NCBI RefSeq assembly: GCF_030272615.1
Contig: NC_081411.1
Coordinates: 159,254,471-159,318,470, forward strand
Reading direction: 5' to 3'
DNA from: Cryptomeria japonica
Lineage: Eukaryota > Streptophyta > Pinopsida > Cupressales > Cupressaceae
Length of the DNA: 64,000 bases
Positions within the stretch are counted from its first letter, which is position 1. Each line of letters starts with the position of its first letter. The notes under the pieces were generated by a model. The model did not search any database and was not told where the DNA came from. It saw nothing but the letters and a program-made list of their open reading frames with translations. Made by a program: the position numbers and the translations under genes. Shown here piece by piece: positions 1 to 12,802 of the stretch.

Positions 1-1002
1 TAATATTAACATAAAAAGGTTTTGTCATTTCAAAAAATCTTTGACTAATTCTTATTTGAGGAAAATTTTGAAGGAATCTTTCATAAAAAAATTTTGAATC
101 ATATCCAAATAGTGTTTGGCATGTGGCTCATGATTTCTAGATCCAATTCTTCTTCTAACAATATCTCATTGGTTAGGCAAAACCCTTATGTTGTCATGCC
201 AAAAATTTTCAATTAATGTTCTTAGTGCATCAACAACAACCTTGTCTTTGGGTGGTAGTCTACCTAAGAATGCCCAAAGAGAATTATTGTTAGGATCCTC
301 TATTTTCTTCCACATATCTAATGCTTTATGTTATGTTGTTCTACTAATGTTAAATGACTTACTTGCTTTGCTTATCAAATGATCTTTTTTTATTTTCTTT
401 CTCATTATGGTTGATGTAATAACACGTCGAGTAACATTTGAATCTTTATTACATGATTTTGAACCAATAGCTTGATATCCATCAAATAGATTTCTCACAA
501 TAGTTATTTCGCTATTACTTTCGGATGATCTTAGGCCTAGAATTTTAATTGTCTCTCTAAAATTCATTTTTGTAATCATTTCCACAATTAATTGGCATCT
601 TGCAGTTTAATTTATCTTTTCAAAATATTTTTTCCATATTCTTTTAACCATTCTCCTACAAGTTTGTTCATTCATTTTATCGGGCATTGGCTTCAAAATA
701 TTATCATCTATGTCAATTAGATACTTTGGTTTCCTACAAATGATTCTAGGAGGTGTTAACATCGGTGCATTACATACATTAGGTACATTCATCACATCAA
801 ATAGAGCCAATGTATGTTCATCATTATGTGCATTAGGCTCATACGGTAAATCAAATGTTGTTGGTGCATCTTCATCATTTGTTTGATTATTCATTGATAT
901 ATTTTCTTCAATTGCATTATGTTCATTTGGTAAATCAAATTGAGATGTTGAGGATGGCGTACCTTCTTGTCCCATTTTTCTTATGTCACGTAATTTCTTC
1001 AT
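1..1002 (-). pseudogene. Decayed ORF of unknown, probably multicopy, family
   Basis: Read on the minus strand from 1002, one frame runs to about 60. It is interrupted by TAA at 607-609, TAA at 331-333 and TGA at 166-168, then a frameshift occurs near 60-70. The N-terminal part is acidic and low in complexity. The middle is basic, with a run RRVITSTIMRKKIKKDHLI. The C-terminal part contains ALDMWKKIEDPNN, FWHDNIRVLPNQ and HAKHYLDMIQN. The element continues beyond the window's left edge. The aromatic and His-rich C-terminal pattern resembles uncharacterised repetitive proteins I recall from plants and algae, possibly transposon-encoded. I cannot name a family or function. The three stops and the frameshift make it a broken copy. 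Confidence 0.5.
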
Positions 1003-1539
1003 ACATTGCCTTTTTCTTTCCTTTGCAGCCTCTCATTGTTCCACCGTTCCTCTCTTGTTCTTTCCCATCCTTAATACCAGTTGTCCTAAATAGAATCATT
1101 TTACATATATATGTAAACAAAATTTCTTAAACAATCAAATAACCATAAAATTGAGCATTATCATTTTCTTAAATCAAAACTATTAAACAATCACAATAAC
1201 ATTGATCAAACTAATAAGAACAACAATTCAATCATTTGAAATCATGCAAAACAAAAATTCCACTTACTTCTACATATAAAAATGTCACAAAAGAGCAGTA
1301 ACAGTTGCAGTGGGGCCTTCAATGACCTCAAAAACTTCTTTTGAGTCCATTGAGGTTGTTGGGAAACTATAAGTATGTCCAAGAACCACATACATGATAT
1401 GTTCAGTAACCCCGTGCATGCTTTTAGTCCCTAAAAAATACTCAGCAAACCAACATCCATATTTCCAGTACCCCGTACACACTTTTAACTTATCAAAACC
1501 CTATATGTGTTACTTGCAGTAAAGAAAATATGAAGTAAA

Positions 1540-1540
<1 letters not shown>
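1003..1540. other. AT-rich spacer, no gene seen
   Basis: No recognisable coding or RNA feature. A 65-codon open stretch at 1285-1482 (minus) has no family resemblance that I can see. Confidence 0.6.
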
Positions 1541-1617
<77 letters not shown>

Positions 1618-1651
1618 GTGGGAGAGAGGATGGAGAGAGAGAGAGAGAGAG
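1541..1651. repeat. (GA)n microsatellite
   Basis: Nearly pure GA dinucleotides from 1543 to 1613, followed by an interrupted purine-rich tail to 1651. Confidence 0.97.
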
Positions 1652-1800
1652 GAGCTCAGATTAAGGACATTCCATTGTCTTTTGTTTTATAATATATTGG
1701 TAGGTGAATAGGTCAAATATTTTTCGAGCCATTTTTGAAGGGGATTTGATGGCTCAAAAGAAAAGAGTGATTGTGATAAAGGAGGTGGGAGATAAGATTT

Positions 1801-2052
1801 ATGTTCCAAGTGGTATATAACGAGATGGGTAAACAAAATATAGTGATGAAAGAGGTGGGAGGAGAAATTGTAGTGTTTCAGGTTGTAGGTTTCATGGAGA
1901 ACGAAAGAGTAGAAGTGATAGTGGAGGAGGTAGGAGGAGAAAGCTTGAAAGTGTTTATGAATTTTCTCTACACAATAAAAGTGGGCGATAATGAAATTTT
2001 TGCCAATTATAAACAACTTGCGAGGCTTGCAGCCAATTTTTTAGATAAATAA
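1801..2052 (+). pseudogene. Possible BTB/POZ domain fragment
   Basis: An 83-codon open stretch ends in ESLKVFMNFLYTIKVGDNE, then YKQLARLAANFLDK and a stop. This resembles the second half of a BTB/POZ domain: a variable strand, then a helix of the type ALxxFLxYLYTGKV, then a helix of the type LLxLADKY. BTB domains are dimerisation and CUL3-adaptor modules. The N-terminal half that should precede it is absent or in other frames, since stops lie just upstream in this frame. It lies between two GA-rich repeat blocks. I treat it as a relic. The match rests on a short pattern and could be chance. Confidence 0.35.
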
Positions 2053-2081
2053 GTTGTTTACCAAGTTGAATTTGTGTATGG

Positions 2082-3300
2082 ATGGGGTATGGAGGAAGGG
2101 AGAGAGGGGGATCATGGTGGCTTGTTATTTTTGTGAGAAGTATTGGTACTACTTTTTATATTGTAATAATGGTTCATCTTGCCGCCTTAGGAAATCATAT
2201 GCTCCTAAAGGGTCATGTGGTGTGCTAAGGGGTCACATGATGTCATTAGGTGTTATGTGGGGTCCTAAGGGAGAGAGGGAGAGAGAGAGAGAGGGGAGGG
2301 GGGATGGGAAAGTAAGGGAGATAAAGGGGGTAGGGAGAGAGAAAGAGTGGGGAGAGAGAGAGAGAGAGAGATGGGGTATGGAGGAAGGGAGAGAGGGGGA
2401 ACATGTTGGTTTGTTATTCTTGTAAGCAGTATTGGCAGTGCTTTTTATATTGTAAAAATGGTTCATCTTTCCATCTTGACCCCTTAGGATATCATATGCT
2501 CCTAAAGGGTCATGTGGTATTATGTGGGGTCCTTAGGGAGAGAGAGAGAGACCCCTTAGGACACCACATGACCCCTTAGAGCACCACATTAGGGTTATAT
2601 GGTGTTGTTAGGGGTCATATTGTGTCCTAAGGGTCATATTGTGTCCTATGACCCCTTAGGACACCATATGGTGTCATTATGGTGTCTTTAGGGATCATAT
2701 GGTATCTTGTGACCCCTTAGGATTCCATATGACCCCTTAGGTGTTGTTAGAGGTCATATTGTATCCTATGACCCCTTACGACACCATAAGGTGTCGTTAT
2801 GGGAGATATGTTGTCCTTAGGGGTCATATGGTATCATGTGACCCCTTAGAACACAATATGACCCCTTAGGTGTCTTTATGGGTCATATTATGTTCTAAGG
2901 GGTCATATTGTGTCGTATGAACCCTTAGGTGCCATTAGAGGTCATATTGTGTCCTAAGGGGTCATACAGTGTCCTATGACCCCTTAGGACACCATATGAC
3001 CCCTTAGGTGTCGTTATGGGTCATAATATGTCCTTAGGGGTCATATTATGTCCTACGACCCCTTAAGACACCATATGACCCCTTACGACACCATATGGTG
3101 TCCTATGACCCCTTAAGACACCATATGACCCCTGAGGTGTTGAATTTTCTAAGCAGCATTAGCACTGGTTTTTATATTGTAATAATGGTTTATCTTGCCA
3201 CCTCAGGACATCGTATGACCCCTTAGGACATCATATGCTCCTAAAGGATAATGTGTTGTTATGTGGGGTCCTAAGGGGGATAGAGAGAGAGAGAGACAAA
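2082..3300. repeat. Compound array: three long-unit copies plus short palindromic units
   Basis: Two repeat levels are visible. A long unit is present about three times, at 2082-2280, 2371-2550 and 3139-3300. It contains TTTTTATATTGTAATAATGG, then TCATCTTGCC-like sequence, a CATATGCTCCTAAAGG-like block, and GGGTCCTAAGGG followed by a short GA tract. Between the second and third copies (about 2560-3125) the DNA is built from short units such as GACCCCTTAGGACACCATAT. These occur in both orientations, so the same motif also reads as its complement. No coding capacity is supported. Confidence 0.85.
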
Positions 3301-3329
3301 AAAGGGAGGGAGGGAGATGGGGGGAGAGG

Positions 3330-3512
3330 AAGTACATGTACATATGCATACATATAATATACATAAAATATCGAAATATAATACACATACATATATATTA
3401 TATATATTATATATGCATACATGTGTGTGTGTGTGTATATATACACATATTATATATACATATATATATATATAATATCTATATATATACCTATACGAAT
3501 GCACACACACAC
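3330..3512. repeat. TA/TG low-complexity tract
   Basis: Alternating pyrimidine-purine sequence rich in TATA, CATA and a short (TG)n run near 3421-3436. Open frames here on both strands are composition artefacts. Confidence 0.9.
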
Positions 3513-3600
3513 ATTTTAAACATACACATTAATTTCTTTATGTTAGAGTTTCACAAGAGGAACCGTGTATGTTGTATTTTCTCCTTAGAATCGCATATGC

Positions 3601-3687
3601 GGTGCTTATTCAAAAGAAACCCCGTACACGGTTCTTATTCAAAAGGAACCATGCACAGGGTTTTTATTCAAAAGAAACCCCGCACAT
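3601..3687. repeat. 29-bp tandem repeat, three copies
   Basis: Units start at 3601, 3630 and 3659. Each has the core TTATTCAAAAGRAACC followed by a GCACA-like end. The 29-bp period is not a multiple of three, which argues against coding. Confidence 0.9.
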
Positions 3688-4560
3688 TCTCTTTTTTATT
3701 TAGGCTTGTGAATAGGCTTGGATGACAAAGCCGCGGTTTGGAAGTTTCATTTCCCTCCATTTCCCTCCTTTTTGAAGTGTTTTGTTTTATGAACTTTGTT
3801 TCTCGACTTTGTCATCATCAGGTTTACACTTCATCAAGTGGTTATTTCTAAAATTTCCACCATATTTTTACCCATCTTTTGAGCTTTCTGACCATATATA
3901 TTTTTTAAAAATTTGAACAACAATAACATATTATTATTGAATTTCTTTTACCAGTGTCTCCATAGTTCTCAAAGACATGCGTGTACCATTTTTTTAATAA
4001 CTTTTGATATACTTATCCAAATTTAAAAATATATATATATTATTGTAGTGCACTTGATTATTTATATTTTAAAGAAAAAAATTGCATTTTCAATTGTTTT
4101 GGTGCAAGCTATGCTTCGCGCACGAACAGGTACCTGATTTTCAGGATGTGCTTGATTGGAAAAATCATTAAAAAAAATTACTCAACAAAAAAATACACAA
4201 CTTCTAGTTCCCATTCTTAAATATCTTTCTATCAAAGGATTTGTTAAAATACTAAATCTAACTATGACCTTTTTGATTCACACGTTAAACACTATGTTAC
4301 ATTTTTCAGAAAAAATCAAGGTCTATTTTTTGTGCACGAAGGATTTGACCCCCTTAATCTTATCCAATTTTGAAAAAACTTAGAAGTTTGGAAACTAAAT
4401 TCATATTAATACAATCTTTGTTCTTTGAGTATCTTTATATCTTGAGTGGATGACTCTCAACTTTCTCCTCCAAGTTCAGGTTTACCTAATTTCAGAAAAT
4501 AAATAAATAATAAATAAAAAAGTGTCCACTTATACCCCCCTTTTTGCACACCATCTTGGT
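3688..4560. other. AT-rich DNA, no gene seen
   Basis: No domain, repeat or splice pattern could be supported. The 75-codon open stretch at 4156-4383 has no recognisable features. Confidence 0.5.
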
Positions 4561-4700
4561 GCACTTATCCTTATATATTATATATTATGTATTATGTATT
4601 ATGTATTATTTATTATATTAAATATATTATATATAATATATAATACGTAATATATTATATATTATATATTATATATTATATTATATATTATTCATATATA
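4561..4700. repeat. (TATTA/TATAT) AT-only tract
   Basis: Almost entirely A and T, with repeated TATTATG/TATTATA words and many self-complementary stretches. Confidence 0.9.
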
Positions 4701-4737
4701 ATAAATAATAGATTATTTAATTTATAGAATTTTAATA

Positions 4738-4773
4738 ATATTGGATATCTGATATGAATCAGATATCCAATAT
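4738..4773. repeat. Perfect 16-bp inverted repeat with 4-nt loop
   Basis: ATATTGGATATCTGAT (4738-4753) is followed by ATGA and its exact reverse complement (4758-4773). It sits just right of the AT-only tract. No gene is recognisable immediately downstream. Confidence 0.9.
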
Positions 4774-6700
<1,927 letters not shown>

Positions 6701-6719
6701 TTATAACCAAAAATGAGGA

Positions 6720-9700
6720 ATGACTTAAACTAAGTGACATCCTACTACATGAAATCAATGTGTATTGTTATCACTTAAATGTGCACCCTCTATTAAATTG
6801 CATTCAACCACTTAGTGAAACATTCGAAGATATCTCAAAGTGCGGGCTTTGAAAAGAAAAAAGAGATCAACCTTCCAATAAGGCCGACTTCCTCTTGATT
6901 CTCACCTAAACTAAACTAACTCTATAGATTTCAAAGGGAAAGAGTTAGAAAGGAACATAAACTAAAAAATACTTTGAACTAAAAAAATGGAAATTAAAAT
7001 AAAGGTGATGCACCAAATTTGAAGGACCATGAAACTCATAAAACCAGGTTCTTGGCTTTAATGACTAAGTTAAAAATGCATAGCCTACTTGTGTATATCT
7101 CTGCATAAATATTTTATAACAAGGTCCTAATGTTGGACTCTAAGGAGGAAGAAAACTTCACAGCTAGGAAGACCTGCACTTTTGATATAGATTATAACCT
7201 ACAAACAATATACTTTTCTGCAAAAAGGTGTTGAATATGAGACAAAATCTATACAAGGAACAAAGTTATTCACTAGAAATTTGATCAATCACTTAAGTGC
7301 ACACAATCAGACAAATGAGAAAGAAGGCAAAAGAACTCAAATACTGATCTCCAAGTCTGTCACTGAATATTCATGTCCAAATGAGTTAAAAAAAATGCTC
7401 AAAACTACCAAAGGACTTTCCAAAAAGTCACTAAGTATAGAAAGCAGAATAAGAACTGAGTACAAATGAGTCAACAAATGACTATATGAAATATCTCCCT
7501 CTAAAAACCCATGAGAATAGGGTTTCTAACAACTGAGGTCGGATGCCTCCAAAAAGCCAAAAATATAGCAATTGAAACTTCTTCAAAAGAGCTCCAAATA
7601 GGTGAAAAAAAGTCAAAAATGACTTAGTCCAACATGATGAGTTGCAAAAACAACCTCCAAGATGCTCTCCAATGCTATTAAAAGCACAAAACAACTCCTA
7701 TATCTCTTGCGAGTGTTTTCAAAATAATTCAACATCCCCTATAATCCTGGAAGTTCATAAACTCTTCCATAATGACCCTCTATGACTAGATACTTGTCAT
7801 AGTTCTCTAATGACTTAAAAAGAATATGCTCCTTTGACTCAACTTAACTCAGAAATAAAGACATATTTATTACTGCATCATGTGACATTATCTACTAAGT
7901 AATTCAAACTAAATTACTTAGCAAATAATTTTACATTAATGTAAAGATGCAATAATAAACAATGAATTAATATTTCTTTCTACATTTTGTATTGAATAAT
8001 ATTAATAAAAATGATTTAGAAATACATAATTTATTAATATTATTTTACATATAAAACCAATACAAAGTAGAAACACTAAAAATACTAAACCCATGGGGGT
8101 AATAGTTGTAAAAGATTTTTCTTTTTTTTTAAAAGGCAATAAGACATGCCTCTTTGAGGTCAGAATTTAGGGTAGAGAAAACCTTAAAGTAAAGATACCG
8201 CCATTCATTTCACTCTTTAGTTGCAATTTTCCTCTGTTCTATGGTGCCGCCCTGATGGTTTTTTTCTTTGAGGGCTGGAAAGGAGATATTCGGAAAGGTT
8301 TTATATAGGCTTTATGCACAATCGAGACGAATCTAGTAAGTTCTTCCTGCTCTGAGTATACTCATTGTTCTTTAATAATTCTGTGTGTTCATACTACTCT
8401 TCCATGTAGTGTAGTAGACTCTCATGTAATTACTAAGAGTACTAGCTTTTAATTGAGACTTGTGGATTTGCTATTTCTGGGTTGTGCTAGATTACTTCAA
8501 TACTGTGAACTACGAGAAAGCATTGCATGTATCCTTAATGGTTGTCTCACTATGAATGCACCTCGAAATGTATTTGGAATTGGAGATAGACCCTTAGAAT
8601 ATGACCTACTTTGATAAGTTGTTCCTTTTGGCCGATATGGGTTGCTATTTTCACTGTGCTTCTCAGATTTGCATCCTCTGCGATGTGGCAGTGACTGGTA
8701 TTTTGTTCTCAACTTGAAACGCACACACTATCTTCTGAAATAATGACTGCTCCTAAACTTTTGTTCTATGGTGTAAATCATTGTCTTACACATAGCCAAC
8801 CCTCATAATACTCGCTATTTTGATGGTCTTCTACCTCTGTGAGTGTGAAAGTGAACCTATGCCTTGTGTGATATGTATCTCGAAAGGATCCATGGCTCAT
8901 TGTTCCTATCATTCATTATGAATATCTTCTCATTTATTGTTCTATTTCAAGCACAATCTTATGTACTTATGACTGTAATATGGTTCTATTTCCATTCTTT
9001 TGCGTACTCATTATACATTGCCATGAACTGTGTTGTTTTAATGCTCTGAACGAACTGCTATTATGTATGGAGGCCCGTGATAATATAACAATTGTCTTCA
9101 TGGGCTGCTATAGGCTTTATACTATCCTTATTTGATAGTTATTAAGACTCTGCTTATTATAAAGGTCACTGTCATTTATTTTCAAGGTTTCTTGATAGCG
9201 GTTTTTAATAGGCTTCATAGACCTTGACTCAATCCCAGAGCTGCATTATGATTGAACTCTGAATCATTGGGTTATGAATGACCAATGTTCTCTGCTCTAT
9301 TCATTGGTTTGACTGCCATATCTTCTCTTTTCATCATTGTTTGCTTTTTGTGACTACTGTAGAAGACTTCTGCTACAAAGATGTATCATATCATGTTGCA
9401 TGTTCTTTGATTATTGTTGATTTGTCTCAGACTCGAGACTCATCACTATCGGTTCCATCTTCATGGTTGTACCTTGTGTTTGAACCCTAAACCTTTGCAT
9501 ATTGAAGAATATTCTGGACTATATGCATTCATGGATGTAACTGATGAATCTTCACTGTTTCCTTTTTTACCTTTGTTCTTACAAAAGCAAACTTGGAGTG
9601 CATTCCTTATTCTTCCCCTGAGCAAGTATATCGCATTTTAAAACATAATAAAGCAACATGCTGGGCTCAACCCTTTTGGGAGCCACATTTACCCCACATG

Positions 9701-9839
9701 TTGAATCTAATAGATCAAAACAAGACATGATTACAGCTACATTTGCACATGAAGCAAACAAGTTAGAAAAACAAATGCATATTTTAGATGTGTATGATGG
9801 CTTATTTGTTTTATTGGACACCTAAAATTGTCATGTGTT
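6720..9839. other. Long stretch without a recognisable gene
   Basis: Mixed AT-rich DNA. Several open stretches of 60-80 codons occur (7281-7469 plus, 7482-7694 minus, 8497-8724 minus, 9278-9641 plus, 9579-9821 minus). None shows a domain, and none joins to another by plausible splice sites. I see no LTR ends, TSD or RNA gene here. Old unclassified repeat sequence is the likeliest content. Confidence 0.5.
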
Positions 9840-9844
9840 CAATA
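9840..9844. repeat. Target-site duplication, left copy (CAATA)
   Basis: Matches CAATA at 10925-10929 exactly and abuts the LTR terminus TG. Confidence 0.85.
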
Positions 9845-10065
9845 TGTGTGTGAAAAGTGGTATTCTTGTAAGCTATAAGACACAAACACTTCAATAAGTC
9901 ATTGCATACATGGTTAGATAGATATATTCAATGAATGTAAAAACCATAACAAATCGACCTATTGCCTCCTAAAAGATGTGAGTATAGACTTGCTCTCAGA
10001 TTTATATAAGCAATACTAGTGACTAGACTACACCAAAACGGAGGATTTAATCTATATGAACACAA

Positions 10066-10150
10066 AATTAAGCTAAATGGATGCAAGATTGAGCAAATTG
10101 AGCTAGATGGATGCAAGATTAAGCAAATTAAGCTAGATGAATGCAAGCAA
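10066..10150. repeat. 30-bp tandem repeat inside the solo LTR
   Basis: Units start at 10066, 10096 and 10126. The core is AATTRAGCTARATGGATGCA; the last copy is partial and diverged. Confidence 0.9.
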
Positions 10151-10280
10151 TGATTATCAAGCTACATGATTCTAATCAAACTAACATGATTAAACTTATA
10201 TGCAAAAAATGAAGATGTAATAATCTCAATGACTCTAGAGTAAAAACAACATAATAACAATAAATCTCCAAGGTCCTCCG

Positions 10281-10378
10281 ATTGAGAGATGAGAGCCTGA
10301 ATTTATAGGAAATCTAGAGAGAATGACTCCAATTGAGAGATGAGAGCCTGAATTTATAAGAAATCTAGAGAGAATGAT
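10281..10378 (-). promoter_or_regulatory. Duplicated 51-bp LTR core-promoter segment
   Basis: Two nearly identical 51-bp units (10281-10331 and 10332-10378) each contain TATAAAT on the minus strand, at 10307-10301 and 10358-10352. TCAGGCTCTCATCTCTCAAT follows just downstream. Each unit therefore carries a TATA box and a probable transcription start. Confidence 0.6.
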
Positions 10379-10929
10379 AGTCGAGATTAATTGTTGATGA
10401 GCGATCAAGATTTTTCAAGAGGAAGTACAATCCAGGTGATTTGATGTGATTGGTTGCTTCATCAGATTTGAAGGAGATAAGATTGAGATAAAATTGAGTT
10501 AAAATCAAAAAAACTAATTTATTCCATATTTTTATTCAATTTTGAGATTTAATTGATTTAAAAACTTTTCTCAATTTATCAGATTTTCAAAATATTTCAA
10601 GTTGATTTCTTTTCTCAATTTTAATTCCTTTTTTTTTTTAATTTCTTTTCCTTTTTCCAAATTAAGTCTTTTTTTCCAAATTTATTGGCAAATTGATTTA
10701 TTAATTAAATATGCTAGGATATTTAATTAAATAAATAGGATAATTGATTAAAGAAATGTGATGATTCATTTGATTGAAAAGATTAATTTGCCATATGAAA
10801 CTGATGATTTAGGAATTAATTAATTAGGTGCTCAAAATTAATTTCATTGCCTTTGGTTAGGACCTTGGTGTTGTAGTAGATATTAGGGGCCCATGGTTTA
10901 GATGACCATTTTTAGGGTATTACACAATA

Positions 10930-12800
10930 CATTTGGAGATCAGCTTACACATGCATAGGTATATATTCATATAATGTTTGAGATCTTTCATTGCTTAGAG
11001 CATTGCTCTAACATCATTGTTTTTGCCAAATGCAGGAACTAGGAACAAAATGAAGTTAGGAGGGACACACAGAGTTCGGATAGTAGCAATGCAAGACAAC
11101 ACACCTTGAACCAGTCATTCCAGGCAATTACTGGTCTTTCTCATTATATGCGCATTTATATTTGTTTACTTATTCATGTATATTCTTTTCTTCATTTATA
11201 TTGAATAAGTAAAGTTAGTCTCATGGCTTGTGTGAAACAATGTACATTTTACATTCAATAAAGACTTCTTTTTTTTAGAAAGACTTGTAAAAATATCCTT
11301 TTATGTTGCATGCACCTACATAATACAATAATGCAATATGGTAGAATAGTCTTTTGTTCTTTCTTATGCACATGGATGTAATATAACAGAGATAAAATGT
11401 ACCTTTTCTTCATTTGTAAATCATGATAGCTTTACCTGATTGAGCTAGTAGCAAAATTAGGTAACATGTATATTTTTAAGAAGAAATAAATAGTGACATA
11501 GATTAAATGACAATTTTGTTTTCACGAAAAAATTATATTTTTTGAACGATATTCAATAGAAAATAAAATATGTATACCTTTTTTTCTTATAATATTTTTG
11601 TATTATTTCTTCACACAATCTTTGTACCTTTCATATTGAATGCTTTTGTGCACTCTTATTTTGTCTTTTCCTTCTATTTCCCATCTCCTTTATAAAATTT
11701 GGCTTGACAATTTCTCTCTCAAATATTTTCTCCTCCAAAGTATACCTTAGCTTATAGAAAAAAAATGCAAATTTATCTTGCTATATTGATTTTTAAAAAA
11801 TAAAATAAAAAATCATGTTTATATGCACTAGGAAATAGAAAAATAATTTAAAAATCTTATATAGGCCTTTGAACAAAGGTCAATTGTTAAAAAAAAATTA
11901 TATTTTTAAAGAGGGAGACCTTTGTTCAAAGGAGGTTGTTAACCATGTTGTCTATGCCATGTTTGGGTCTTTTCTCAAAGACACCTTCGAACAAAGGGGG
12001 TAACTTTCTTTGAAGGTCCCTTTGTTCAAAGGAGTCTTCAAGTGAAGACCTAAATTTTTACTTTCCACCCTCCCCTTGCAATTTTTCATAGATTTTTGGC
12101 ATTCAAAGATCGAGTTGAAGGTACAAATGGAATCAACTTGACAAACCAAGTTGCAAGATCGTAGTCCTCAAAATGATCTTTCTAAAAGTATAATTTTAAT
12201 GTATTTTTGTTTTATTATGATTTTTTTTAGATTTACCAAACATATATTTTTTACTGAACATCAACTTCTCTATTCTACACATGTGGAAAAATAGTAAATT
12301 AATGAAAATAATTATAAAAAATATTTATGCACTAGGTATTGATGTCCTTATTCCAACAAAAGATATTGAATTTTGATACATACAAAATAAATTATGTTAG
12401 ATATCATACACCTATGCCTAATTTATAATTGTTTTGACTTCAAAATGTAATTGAAAATTTAAAATATTCAAGAAAACATTATGAAAAAAAATACAAGCAC
12501 TAGATATCAGTGTTAACAATCTAAATATAAAGAATTGGACTTTCATCCTTTGTAGAAAAAAAAATTTGTGCGACAGCATACACATCACTTTTTAAAAATG
12601 TTATAGTTTACTATTAAAAACTACTTATCGAAGGAGATAAAAATATTTATAATTTAATTCTATTTTTTCTTTTAAATACATTTGGAATCTACTAACAAAA
12701 TCTTACAAATCAATAGTTCACATTATCTTTGAATTCCTAATGATTTAGCTACTAGAGGTATCAAAAAGTGAACATTTAGTTCTAAATGTTGATTTAAATG
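10930..12800. other. AT-rich DNA without a gene
   Basis: No coding or RNA feature supported, apart from the cluster of 14-bp palindromes at 11866-12032. Confidence 0.55.
11866..12032. repeat. Cluster of four CCTTTGWWCAAAGG palindromes
   Basis: The 14-bp word CCTTTGAACAAAGG or CCTTTGTTCAAAGG occurs at 11866-11879, 11919-11932 and 12019-12032. A one-base variant (CCTTCGAACAAAGG) lies at 11984-11997. Confidence 0.85.
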
Positions 12801-12802
12801 AC

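Larger units (their letters stand above)
9845..10924 (-). mobile_element. Solo LTR of an LTR retrotransposon
   Basis: The segment begins TGTGTGTGAAAAG and ends GGGTATTACA, so it has TG and CA termini. It is flanked by CAATA at 9840-9844 and again at 10925-10929, a perfect 5-bp target duplication. Read on the minus strand it starts TGTAATACCCTAAAA, a common plant LTR start. The minus strand also has TATAAATTCAGGCTCTC, which looks like a TATA box followed by an initiator. There is no internal region, PBS or coding sequence between the two target copies, so this is a recombined solo LTR of 1,080 bp. The family cannot be assigned from the LTR alone. Confidence 0.88.
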
